Below are positions 36,973-47,310 of a stretch of DNA of 64,000 nt, one piece after another. The stretch covers positions 2,046,001 to 2,110,000 of the forward strand of contig CADCSX010000003.1 of assembly GCA_902805475.1 (NCBI GenBank), written 5' to 3'. Position 1 is the first letter of the stretch, and each line of letters opens with the position of its first letter. Below the pieces are notes generated by a model that made no database searches, had not been told where the DNA came from, and saw only the letters and a program-made list of their open reading frames with translations. Position numbers and translations under genes: made by a program. The stretch comes from Entonaema liquescens (taxonomy: Eukaryota > Ascomycota > Sordariomycetes > Xylariales > Xylariaceae).

Positions 36973-39057
36973 TCAGCGCCAGTTTCCCTGACTCAGCGAC
37001 AACAGTCCGGCCACGCAATCCAGGTCTCCACGCTTCGTGGGACTAACTAAGCCTTGCTGTAGCTTTCTGGGCTCATGGTCTCCCTTGCCATTCTCCTTAT
37101 CTTCGAAAATTGCCATGGGCGAATCCCGTGCTTTCAACAATGGCGCCGTGTTGGACCTGTTTCCGAAGAGCGAACGTTTCGCCGTATTAGTTTGCTCGCC
37201 AAGTGGGCGTCCAACGCGGCGAGGATTTTTGCTAGCGATAGTTTTCGCTTGCATCTTGGGAGAAGGCGGCTGCAGTCGAGGGTTAGGGTTGCCCTCCGAG
37301 TTTGGGCTCCAGTTCTCCTTATCAGAATCTCCGGATGGACTAAGTATGGTAGTAAGACTGCCTTTTCCTGGCTTCTCCAAATCGATCGTTTCGGGTCGAG
37401 TATCCAGTAATGAAGTAGGCGGGAGGCTCTGCATGCGCGCTACGCTGCTAGTTGTGCGGCTAAGTTTAGCTTTCTTAGCTCCCCCTTCGCGGTGTGCGGG
37501 TTTGTTCTGTGGCGCATTGCGCTTATTAGGATTAGATTGAAGCACGGTAGATGTGCCATGGCTATGAAGCAAGCTGCTAAGGCTAGAAGAGCTACTGCTC
37601 GATCGTAGAAGGCTAATAGCTGCAACTGCAGAGCCAGAAGACTCGTTCTCGGCCTGTTTCGTTAACTCATCACGAGTATCTGCTTCACAGCAGAATTCCC
37701 AGGCATGTACATCCCGAGAACGGCCCCGAGTAAGTTGAGGGGGCAGGTGAGCCGTAAGGGTTGAAATAGGCGGGAGAGTGATCCCGGGTAGAGCACTTCG
37801 GCTCCTGTGAAGAGTTCTATGAGTGCGAACCGGAGGTAACGTATCTGCATCTGTTGGTAATTGCATTTGGGCAGGTCTAGGCGGCGACGGTTGAGAGGAA
37901 ACCAGTTCTGCCTTTCCGTCCAATGAGAGTGATAGACGGACGCGAGATGATGATGCCGATGAAGGTGGCGGAAGAATAGAGGCAGGAGAGCTACTAGCAC
38001 CTGAGTTAAAAGAGGATGAAAACGACTCGAACCTAGTAGATATGTTAGCGGCGGTACTTTTATTTGAAAAGACTGTATATACCTAAACGATTCGTCCCCA
38101 GTTCGTCCCCAGGTAGAGGGCGTAGAGAAAGAGTTGTCGAAGCTTCGTCGGTTTGCCAAATATGCAACTGACGCCGACGAGATCTGAGATAAGGAGAGGC
38201 CCTCGAACTCGGACCTCTGGGGTGGAGGTGGTGTATGTCTCCCAGAGTCTTCAGGCTCTGGTATCGCCGGCTTGCCCATCACAGGTTGGCTTGTGGGGCT
38301 CAACTTCGGGGAAGAATGGACGGAATGCTGAGGACTCGCGTCCTGGGAACTAGAAGGCGAAATCTCTCCATCGAAGGTTTTCCCGTCTCCCATACGCGTC
38401 TCGCCTGGTTGCACGGGTGCGTCTTGCGAGCTCATTTGTGCAGGGATAGAGTCAGATGACAGTATTTGCACGCCCCCGCCATATCTGAGTGCCGCGATCT
38501 CCTGTGGCGAAAGCGGACGCGATTTCCGGCGATCGTTCTGGCGACGATTCTGGAACCATATCTACGGGTATATTAGATCTGATATGCCAAGACGCGACTT
38601 ATATCAAGCTTCTCACGCGTCTCCACCCGTGATCTACGGATTATACTAACCTGGACTTCCTTTTCGTTCAGTGAGACGCGACTCACGATATCGAGACGCG
38701 CTGCCTTATCAGGCTTCGGATTCGAATTATACGCAGCTTCAAGAATAGCTTTATCCTGTGTCCTATACAGAAGAAATACCAATATGCGTTTAGTAAATGC
38801 ACTAACATTGACATAAGCTGGTGGGGGGATTGGGTTTATCTCCGGGGTACACACGTAGTTCTCTTCCGCTTGCCCTTGGGGTGTTTTTCTGTGTTGGAGT
38901 CGTGTGTAGGATAACCAGATTCTAATCTGAATGAAGATTCGAAGGACATTGTGCTCGAGTCGGGATTACTGCTCTGGGAGCTGATTGACCCTCGCGCCTC
39001 GCGTGGTTCGCGCACGGGCGGCATGGTGGGAGGTGAGGACGCGGTAGAGTGGGACAT
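36973..39057 (-). CDS. Homeobox transcription factor (Yox1/Yhp1-like class)
   Basis: Four exons: 38855-39057, 38651-38762, 38083-38561 and 36973-38032; introns of 92, 89 and 50 bp. Product 617 residues. The homeodomain spans about 62-122 and is assembled over two junctions: KGKRKRTTTQDKAILEAAY, then NEKEVQ joined to IWFQNRRQNDRRKSRP, the recognition helix with invariant W, F, N and R. SPQEIAALRYGG follows directly. The long tail is Ser/Pro-rich and disordered, with a conserved-looking RVRLSLSLDGKAELV at about residue 290. It resembles fungal single-homeodomain factors related to yeast Yox1/Yhp1; targets are unknown. Splice sites reproduce an uninterrupted homeodomain, which supports the model. 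Nuclear by inference. Confidence 0.87.
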
Positions 39058-40165
39058 TGTCGTAATGAGGATCTAAATGATTGTTCTTCTAAATATGCAT
39101 TCTACAACGTAGCAGACGGGACAGGAAGTAAAAGAAGAAAAAAAAAACGAGAGACAGGTCCCCTCTCTCTACAATATACAATAAGTATATTCTCCCCTTG
39201 AAAGAAGTCGGGAATAAATGTTGGAGAGGTATTGGGGTTAGAGATGGGGTTAGAGATGGGGTTAGAGTTAGGGTTAGAGTTAGGATTAGAGGGAGAGGGA
39301 AGAAAGGGTAGAGGCTGGTGCTGGAGGTAAGTAGGTGCATAGTGGGGCCTCTTTTGGCGTGTCAGTCTAAGTAATCAAGACCGCGTCTTGAGATCTAATG
39401 CAGAAGCTTGGACCATTTACCTCGAATTGACCAATCATATCCTTGTTCGCGTCACAGGTCAGCCTAAAAGGGTAACTTATTTACTTAGAGCGTGACCATC
39501 TCCAGGTAGACCAGCCCAAACTAAGGCATTCTCTTAATTGTTACCAAAATACCAAAACACTACAAAACGGAATGGAATGCGCTAAACAAGCGAAAATACG
39601 GTACCTACCGAGCTAGGTCATTAAAGAAAGAGAAACGTTAAGCGCCAACATCTAGCTGCGTATGAGGTCGGTAATTGGTTTTGGATATGTTATTTGAGAT
39701 ACTAATTAGATCTAAGCTGTCCAAACGAGGTAGCTATCGCCGGCGAAGCTATATGAGGGGCAAAACCCATAGCAGTGCATAGGCCACAATTAAGGGAATA
39801 TTTATAGATTATAGATACGATGCAGTAATAACCTAAAGTATTCCGAGATCTATAATACACCAATGAAAATATGAAGTCATTGCTATAATTTAAAGGTATT
39901 TTTATATTATTATAGTTATATATATTCGAGTGATTATTAGCTGGCTATGGTGGTTGAACTTAATAAACCCTTCATGCCTCACCCAGAACGATACAAATAG
40001 TAGGTAATTACAACGCGATACAAAGCCAAACAAAGCTTAAATGGCGAACGATGCTTCATAGGTCCCATAATATAACATTCTCAAGCTTGTGATTGTGGGG
40101 GCGGCGCAGCTAATTTTAGGGTTTAGTTATGGGCAATAACATTAATTCATCTCTTCCAATTTTCA
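39058..40165. other. Homeobox upstream region with telomere-like tandem repeat
   Basis: About 1.1 kb. The part next to the start codon is strongly strand-biased and includes the 12-bp repeat at 39235-39294. No gene recognised. Confidence 0.6.
39235..39294. repeat. 12-bp tandem repeat GGGTTAGAG(ATG/TTA) x5
   Basis: Five tandem units: two GGGTTAGAGATG, two GGGTTAGAGTTA and one degenerate GGATTAGAGGGA. It contains GGGTTAG telomere-like cores, about 180-240 bp upstream of the homeobox start; on the transcribed strand it reads as CTAACCC-type pyrimidine repeats. Confidence 0.9.
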
Positions 40166-40900
40166 TCATTCCCATTCCCTCATCGTCCTATATTTATCAA
40201 TAGCCTCCATACACTCGTCACGGCGGAACCCGGGACTTGGCCATCCGTAACTCCGATAGAGGTAGCGGACCCAACGATTATCTTCCTCCGTTGGAAAGAA
40301 CTCGTCCTCTTGCAACGGAGTCTCCACGGGGGCCGCCGTTTCGTCATCGTCAGACAAGTCCATCAACTGGATGGTCTCGGTTCTGGGGATGTGGAACATC
40401 TGTAGAGTCTCGTATTTCTGCTTAAGGTCCGCAAAGTATTCCATCACATCCCATTCGCCGTTGCGCTGATAGCCAATCTGCTCCTCGATGATTGTGCCTT
40501 CTTCCGTGTCTAGTAGTATATCTCGCCCGCCGCTCTCGTGGCCGTCGGCAATCACGACCATGTGTGCCGGTATTGGCCCGTCCGCCGAAGCGGCAATCTC
40601 TCCGAACTTGATCCAGGTACTACTAAAATCCACAGGTGACACGGCAGCGTAGTCAACTACCTTGCATTTATAATGAATGTCGACATCATCCCTCCTCTCT
40701 CCTTGTATATATGGAAGGTGTTTCAACAGATCTACTACAAACGCGTTCTTCCCAAATCCACTACAATTCTCAGGCGTGATATTACACCAACCTCCCTCGG
40801 GTGGGTGCTTCAAGGCAGATACCATGATATGCATTCTCGTCAGAAACGTGTAAAAATCATTGATGATGGCGACATATTGGTCTCGGGTGTAGCGAGGCAT
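40166..40900 (-). CDS. Conserved-looking fungal hypothetical protein
   Basis: Single exon, 244 residues, start MPRYTRDQYV. No signal peptide or membrane segment. Visible features are GGWCNITPENCSGFGKNAFV (about 36-55), VVIADGHESGGRDILLDTEEG (about 114-134) followed by EWDVMEYFADL, and a C-terminal RWVRYLYRSYGWPSPGFRRDEC. The GG-x-D-LLDTE block in front of an aromatic segment is reminiscent of SUKH (SMI1/KNR4) domains, but I cannot confirm that. Codon use is ordinary and the ORF is long for this AT-balanced DNA, so I take it as a real gene. Function unknown. Confidence 0.65.
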   Translation of the reverse strand: MPRYTRDQYVAIINDFYTFLTRMHIMVSALKHPPEGGWCNITPENCSGFGKNAFVVDLLKHLPYIQGERRDDVDIHYKCKVVDYAAVSPVDFSSTWIKFGEIAASADGPIPAHMVVIADGHESGGRDILLDTEEGTIIEEQIGYQRNGEWDVMEYFADLKQKYETLQMFHIPRTETIQLMDLSDDDETAAPVETPLQEDEFFPTEEDNRWVRYLYRSYGWPSPGFRRDECMEAIDKYRTMREWE

Positions 40901-41658
40901 TTTTAGTACCTATAAGTAATATAATAGCGTCTCAGGTATATCGACGTTGTTATTATAAAACGACAATGTAAAGCCTTGATTGACTTGAAGATATCAGCAA
41001 TTGTTAAATCAACTGAGCAATCGTCCTTGGATGGCGCAGCGTCTAGTTAATGGTTGCCTACCAGGGGCTAGGTGAGATCAGCATAATTTCAAAGCTCACT
41101 GGTCCGTAAGTTTCGTTGTCTACTACCTACTAGGGAGGTCAGCGATTAGGTTACTTTCTCTCTAGACACCATCTTCACATAAGCGAAGACATTTTACACC
41201 GCTTTAGCTACAACTATCATCGAACCAACAATTTACCCCACGCGGAATGAATACAGGCCAATAAATGGACTACGACTAATTCAGCAATACCTTTCAGCCA
41301 TTGATACATTCACATATAGTTGCTCAAGTTCAATATAGGCCTCGTAAATATCTGATTAAGAGTCTAGCCAAATCGCCATCGTTGCGACTGGCAATGTAAA
41401 AAGATAGTACGGTACTCATGACATGAAGTATTGTCCCCGCGGGTCTATAATACCCAACAAATAGAAAACCAAACAGCTACTCGCTAAGGGAGTACGCTTT
41501 GATCATCATCTTCAGAAACTCCCAGCTCGACGCCCATGAACTCCTCAAGGTGTATCGAGATCACCTGAATCCTCCTACCGCAGACGCGGCGGAAATTAGA
41601 AATAATTGCGTGTGAAACTCCATCATCTAGCTCTAAACCGAGACTCTAAATCTATTCT
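40901..41658. other. Intergenic region, nothing recognised
   Basis: About 760 bp between the hypothetical gene's 5' end and the NAD kinase 3' end. Contains TACTACCTACTAGG near 41120. No gene or RNA seen. Confidence 0.55.
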
Positions 41659-43494
41659 CTACATGCCTAAAAGGCTCATCTGTCGTCGTAAAGGGCTCGC
41701 GCTATTACTGCCATCTTCGCTCGCATAGTATGCAGAGTCAGTATCGATGTCCCATTCCGGCTCGTCGTCTTCGTTGACAGAGCCGCCAATCTTGCTCTCG
41801 AAGCCCTTCTGGGTGGCAGCTCGGGTGTTCCATTGCAGTGTACGAGAGACGCTATCGAACCATTCGGTTCCGGTGCGCATCACGGTGGGGAAGGGGTATT
41901 GAGAAGCCGTGATTGTGACACAGTCGCCCTGCTTCAGTTCCACCCTGCCCTTTCCGTCAAATGCACAGTACGCTGTTGCACGGGAATTACGTGGGATAGA
42001 AACACGTAGTAACATCGTGTCACTAAGAACCATTGGTCGGAAAGATAGTGTGTGCGGGCAAATGGGAGTGAGAAGAATGGCAGGAAGGTCAGGGCTGACC
42101 AAAGAGCCACCCGCGGAAAGGGAGTATGCAGTCGATCCAGTGGGTGTGGAGAAGATGCATCCATCCGCCTGGACAACGGTCAAGAGCTCGTTGTCACCGT
42201 ACAACTCGAGGTTAGAGACGTAAGGAGATGGGCCACGGTCGATGACGAGCTCGTTGAGAACTTCAAATTGTTCGCCTTCTTCCATCTCCTGGCCTGAGGC
42301 ACCATTGCGGAAGACGGTACACGTAAATCGCATGCGAAGGTTGACACGCATACCATCGTCACCCATAACCTTGTTAAGGTGCTGCTTGTACTTCTCAAAT
42401 TCGAAGCTTGTCAAGAAGCCTAGACTTCCTAGACTGAATGACAATACGGGCGGAACAACTCTTTGGAAGAGCCAGGAGGTAAACAGTACGGTACCATCAC
42501 CACCGAGGGTTAAGACGAGATCGAACTTCTCCGGGTGACTCCAGCAAAGGTCCGGAGACCAATACCGGAGCATAGACTCAAAACGAGGATCTTCGTCCAC
42601 AATGCTGGAAGCACCAAAGCGCTTCGAGTTGCGTAATTTCGCATCAACATAGACGTTGACTCCAATATCCGAACCATATCGGGGGGTTCTCAACAGCCAC
42701 ATGGTCAACTCCCTAGTCAGATATACCAACTCATTGTCGCGGGCTTTAGTGACGATCATAACACTGCGGACAGCTCGGCGGATAGGGCGTCGCTGCAATT
42801 GCTTCGATACCTCACGAACACCGGTGGCGGTCTGGACTAGTCTAGAATGCGACATCCACTCGTCATTTTTGATTTCCTCGAGGACCTTATCAATATCAAC
42901 TGCATCGTCAAATCGGTTGTGGTAGAAGCATGGTGATTGAAGAGAGGGGAATGCGGTGGTCGGAGTTATGTTTCGGGCGGCAAGCTCGGAAAGAGCATCG
43001 GAAAGTTGTTGTTGGGAGGACGAAGCATTAGCAGGTCGTTTATCGACCGCTGATTGTGCGGACAACATGCTGTTCAACGATAAGGCTTCCGGCTTATTAT
43101 TCCGGGCGACAGAAGCTAGTGCTTTCATAAGAGTTTGTCGCGGAACAGCATCGACAGAGGGGGCGTTCTTGCGGTGTCCACGTAATTGATTGTTGGGAGC
43201 GGCGTCTGGACCTTTTATGGCTAGAGCGGAATGCTCAGATTTTGTGTCGTTGTCGTCAGCATTGTAGTGGGATTGGGAAGTTGAATGGAAATGCGGCGCA
43301 GGGTCGGACTTTGTAGGCGAGCCGGATCGCAGGGGTTGATCTTGGTCTGGAGTGATGATGGAAGTGGATGACTGAGAAACGGGGCCGACAGCGATCCCGA
43401 CCCCTCCGCCAACTCCCTCCAGTGTGTTATTATTTTTACTGAGAACAGGATGTACCCCCATTTCAGGCGACCCCATTAACCCTAAATTAGACAT
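41659..43494 (-). CDS. ATP-NAD kinase (Utr1/Yef1-type)
   Basis: Single exon. I choose the start at 43494 (MSNLGLMGSP), giving 611 residues; an upstream in-frame ATG at 43572 would add 26. The N-terminal third is disordered. The kinase part carries the signature LVLTLGGDGTVLFTSWLFQ (GGDGT at about 331-335), the substrate region LSFSLGSLGFLTSFEF, ELVIDRGPSPYVSNLELY and VVQADGCIFSTPTGSTAYSLSAGG with the NE/D and GSTAY motifs, then SPDLPAILLTPICPHTLSFRP. These define the NAD kinase family, which phosphorylates NAD to make NADP. The long N-terminus fits cytosolic Utr1-like enzymes better than the mitochondrial Pos5 type. The 43510-43519 palindrome, elsewhere only non-coding, lies in the optional extension and argues for the later start. 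Confidence 0.9.
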   Translation of the reverse strand: MSNLGLMGSPEMGVHPVLSKNNNTLEGVGGGVGIAVGPVSQSSTSIITPDQDQPLRSGSPTKSDPAPHFHSTSQSHYNADDNDTKSEHSALAIKGPDAAPNNQLRGHRKNAPSVDAVPRQTLMKALASVARNNKPEALSLNSMLSAQSAVDKRPANASSSQQQLSDALSELAARNITPTTAFPSLQSPCFYHNRFDDAVDIDKVLEEIKNDEWMSHSRLVQTATGVREVSKQLQRRPIRRAVRSVMIVTKARDNELVYLTRELTMWLLRTPRYGSDIGVNVYVDAKLRNSKRFGASSIVDEDPRFESMLRYWSPDLCWSHPEKFDLVLTLGGDGTVLFTSWLFQRVVPPVLSFSLGSLGFLTSFEFEKYKQHLNKVMGDDGMRVNLRMRFTCTVFRNGASGQEMEEGEQFEVLNELVIDRGPSPYVSNLELYGDNELLTVVQADGCIFSTPTGSTAYSLSAGGSLVSPDLPAILLTPICPHTLSFRPMVLSDTMLLRVSIPRNSRATAYCAFDGKGRVELKQGDCVTITASQYPFPTVMRTGTEWFDSVSRTLQWNTRAATQKGFESKIGGSVNEDDEPEWDIDTDSAYYASEDGSNSASPLRRQMSLLGM

Positions 43495-45951
43495 GGCTCC
43501 ACACACTTTGTAGGTACCTAGGCGAATGTATCGATGCGGTTTAACAGAAACCGCCGAATCCGAAAGATGCACAAAGGTCCTACGCTATATCCGAACCGTA
43601 CAGGATTAATTTAGAACCGGTGCAAAATCTCCAGCTAAATTTGAACCCCTTACGTCTGCCTTTCGACTTGATTCGATATCTCCGTGGTACAACCAAGAAC
43701 GCTAAAAACAACAGTTTGTCAGCGGGGGATTTCTTATATAACGCCGCACGTGTACGAAATAGCGAAGTAGGGGAAACACATATTACCATGGTTTATAATA
43801 ACCAAGGTAACGAAGTCTGGCTGCTGGTGGCACTCGCAGACTCGGCAAAGAACCCCCCCATGCAGTGACAGCACATTGTAGGCGCTTCCAACTCCGAGAC
43901 ATAGCAAATCATGGGTAGAGGAACTTACAGAGCTATCCCCGAGCTATGCTAGTCTCGTGATAATCGAGACACTAGATGTGATGACGAGATGGTCACAACA
44001 GCGACAGATTTCCGGAGATCGAATTTGGCAAGTATCTTGTCTTAGGATGCACAGAAGATGTGAGAACCGGCTCGATTAGAATTAAGTTATCCCGCTTTAG
44101 TGGCTTATTCTTTAAGATTCGAGCCGAAGGAGAAATAGGTCGTTAAGGAATTCGAATGACGTCGAGCAAAAGGTCCGAAGAAAATTAACGATGTGGGAAT
44201 TGGTAGAAAACGGGATTTGTCGAGAGATATTCGAAGTATTAAAAAAAGAAATAAAATGAAATAACTCGAATTCAACTCTGCATAAGACTAATATTATGTT
44301 GGTCGACAAAAACGAAGGTAGCAGCCAGGCCGGGAAATAGTCAGATGCAAAAGATTGAAGTTTGAGTTTGCAAGAACTTCCAGAGCTCTGCTTTGCTGTT
44401 CCGTGCAAACAGCTTGTAGAAGAGAAAGACTTGGGTCTAAGTGACTGAAGATCCAGTTAGATCAGAGAAGTCAGATTTCAGTCGTTCCCGACTCACTTAT
44501 TAAGGTAAATCGGCTACTTGGTGATAAGAGATGGAGGACCGTCTGTGGAGATGCTTGAGCGGTACCTCCGTGCATGGACTGTGGAGTAGCAGCTGGGTGG
44601 AGCAGGTAAGGGTCCGGTTCAAGTGGGGTCTTAAGGTATTGTATCTAAGTACCTAAGTACCCTAATACGTAGAATCCCTACATACGCCGTTCTTTGTAGA
44701 AGGATGACACTAACGAATAGGAGATGGGGGGAAGGACACGGAGGATAAGGATGATAGGAAGCGTCGCGAAAAGAGCTGTCACTTCGTATGCTGCATCCAG
44801 TAGTAATAGTAAGACCCGAAGTGATAGCCGCCACCCCGTACACGCGATGCAGTGTCTTGTATCTCGATCCTCAAAAAGAAGTCATAGAAAATTAGGAAAA
44901 ACGGAGGGTACGTGGCGGTTTGTTTGACCCACCATTGGTACTAGTACTTCTCCTGTTTTCCCTAATTCCCTAACAGATGCTGTGAAGTCTTTTCGCGCCA
45001 GGTCTCACAATTGTAACCCTTGCGCAGGGATGCGTAAGCGAACGCTGCGTTAAGGAGACTAGGCTCGTCTCATCTTTTGCCAGCTTCCCCCCAAAGTGCA
45101 GGGCTTGCAAAATGCTGCCGGATTTCCTGTAACGGATCTTTTCAGTCGCCTAGTCAATCAGCTTGTCAATCAACCGAAAGCTGACGGGGTTTCTTGAGCC
45201 TCCTTGATCTCCTGCAGGTATAACCGCATAATACCGATTTGTTTTGGGCCTTTACTCGAGGACGAATCCTGCGTCTGGAACTTCATCGAGCAAAGTGGCC
45301 TCCCCTGCGAAGATCACACATCCAGAAACAACTATTAACCGCTACTCCACCAACATAGACTCCACTGGATCACAACTAAATCGAATTTCGATGGGATTGG
45401 CAACTCGTCTTTTCGGTATTGCGCAAAAGGTCCTAGCTGAGAAAAGGTTGCTACAAACAATATGCGCTGTGAATCTTTGTAGATAGTCTCGTATAGGACG
45501 TCATGCTATTGCCGCCGTACTCAATTGGTGCTTGGAACGAAGCGCTGTCTTCATTTCTCGACGTCCTGTAACAAACTCGTCGGTTAGCCTAGCATACCTG
45601 CCAAACTCTTGGCTAATGCTTGCGACGCATACCTAGTCATTAACTTTCTAGGATGCTGCCGTTTTTCCCGTTCGCCTACCAAAGGACCCCATCCGATCAA
45701 CATTTGCCATGCTAATGTAAACAAGAACCCCATTAACTAGAGAGATGATCCACCGTACCCGGTAGAAGATCTCCAATACATATCATCTCCATTGAAGCGA
45801 TGCGCTGGTTCGGGAGAATCAAATGTGTCTGAGCGGAACTAGACCAATACACCCTACTGACCGCCAATCCCGCATTGTTCCCGTATGTTCTGGCCAGTCA
45901 TATCCATAAATTAAAGCCCGTGTTAACTCAAGGGATACGAGGCAGTATTGC
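43495..45951. other. Upstream region of NAD kinase, no gene seen
   Basis: About 2.4 kb to the RRP46 3' end. It has the palindrome TAGGTACCTA at 43510-43519 and scattered TACCTAAGTACC near 44648. The open frame at 43620-43868 has no recognisable domain. Confidence 0.5.
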
Positions 45952-46849
45952 TCACTTCCAATGCAGATCCGAGGCTATCTTCGCCTCCAGCGTAGATCGT
46001 GTGAACTGCTTTAAGTTCGCGCCAGGAAGGCTATCATCATTCATGTCGATATCTCCATCACCCGTAATGGTCGGGGGGCAGCATTGCTGTTGAGCAACAA
46101 CAAAGGCGTCATCCCATTCTTTCACCGTGAAGCTTCCTTCACTTTCTGCGAGTATCAATTCATCGTGGGAGTTGAATGAAAAGACGTGGAACGATTGCGA
46201 CGTTTCAATCTCTCGTGGCGAAGGGTTTAAGACGACTTTCTTCGATTTGCCATCAGCGACAATGGCCAGAGAAGTCGACGTCAGTGTCGCCGTCAACGGA
46301 AGGGCAGCAGAGAGGAGCGAGAGCACCGCCGTTTGCAACAGAGCGGGTAGGATAGGTAGGTTCTGGATATTTGCACGTCTGGTTAGTATGTGCCCAATTG
46401 TTTTTACTTTGGAAGCATATAAAAATACGACTTACTGAGGTAGCCTGTGCTACTTTGGCATTAACATATTCGTTCTCGGGAGCAGTTGTGACCTGCAGGA
46501 TAACCTGGATCAAGGTCCTTGGAAAGTTGTTTACGAGGATGATCTGGCGCAAAGTCGACTGGATCAACGATTCCAAATGCCTCTCTCTAGTACCTGAAAA
46601 ACAGCAATGGTAAGTTTGGCTTATATATAAGGGTCAGCGTGCTTCGAAGGAAGTCGTACCTCCAACCCCTGCAGCTGGTCGTACGATCACATCAACGGCC
46701 GCCTCCTCCGGGAGCTCATCTCGTCTCTGAACTTCGATCGGCCCATTTACAGCCCCAACAACGGTATAGCCTGCAAATGAAAAAGTAGCAGAGCCGTCAG
46801 AATTATGAAGATGAGACAGCAAGGCCTCTGGTTCCGTATTGACCGTCAT
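45952..46849 (-). CDS. RRP46: RNA exosome core subunit Rrp46 (RNase PH fold)
   Basis: Three exons: 46660-46849, 46436-46593 and 45952-46362; introns of 66 and 73 bp. Product 252 residues. The RNase PH-like domain begins with LLSHLHNSDGSATFSFAGYTVVGAVNGPIEVQ, followed by EAAVDVIVRPAAGVGGTRERHLESLIQSTLRQIIL across the first junction and FPRTLIQVILQV; the third exon contributes LLQTAVLSLLSAALPLTATLTS and the specific C-terminal half with LILAESEGSF. These are the hallmarks of Rrp46, one of six ring subunits of the eukaryotic exosome, inactive as a phosphorolytic enzyme and working in 3'-end RNA processing in nucleus and cytoplasm. Start taken at MTVNTEPEALL; an ATG six codons upstream (46867) is an alternative. 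Divergent from RRD1. Confidence 0.88.
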
Positions 46850-47310
46850 ATTCGCGAATAATCGCAAGGGATTTCTTTGGTTGTAAATGGTGTAGGCGCA
46901 GAAATTGAAATAATGAATGATGAGGTCTGACGATTGGGATTAAACTTTTTCTCAATTAGGCAGGGACCTGGGTAGGGTAATCTGGCGCAGCTGCATTTCA
47001 TAGGATGTCATTGAACTGCACTTACCAAATTTACCATACCAAGTACCTTAACCCCGCCAAAGCTGTATTAGCGTATTGTGAACATACGATTCAGTACATC
47101 AAGACGGCAAAAAGGTACTCACAGTGCTCATTATCTATATCAACCCGATATGTGAATTCATTATTTATCTAAGGAATACTTGTTTAGTAGAGCGGTGGCG
47201 TACTACAGCATCAGCACCTCTTTGTAATCAACCCATCATAACCAGCTTTTATAAATAATACACAAGGTAGCTTCCGATCGACATTTTTCACAGATCGTCT
47301 TCCGGGTTCT
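46850..47310. promoter_or_regulatory. Bidirectional promoter region, RRP46/RRD1
   Basis: About 460 bp between two opposite start codons, so both promoters must lie here or overlap the genes. No particular regulatory site identified. Confidence 0.6.

Noticed and set aside
39235..39294. Chromosome end or telomere
   Set aside because: Only about 60 bp of imperfect 12-bp units, flanked on both sides by ordinary genes.
43620..43868. Open frame of 82 codons upstream of NAD kinase
   Set aside because: It overlaps the NAD kinase promoter and has no recognisable domain.
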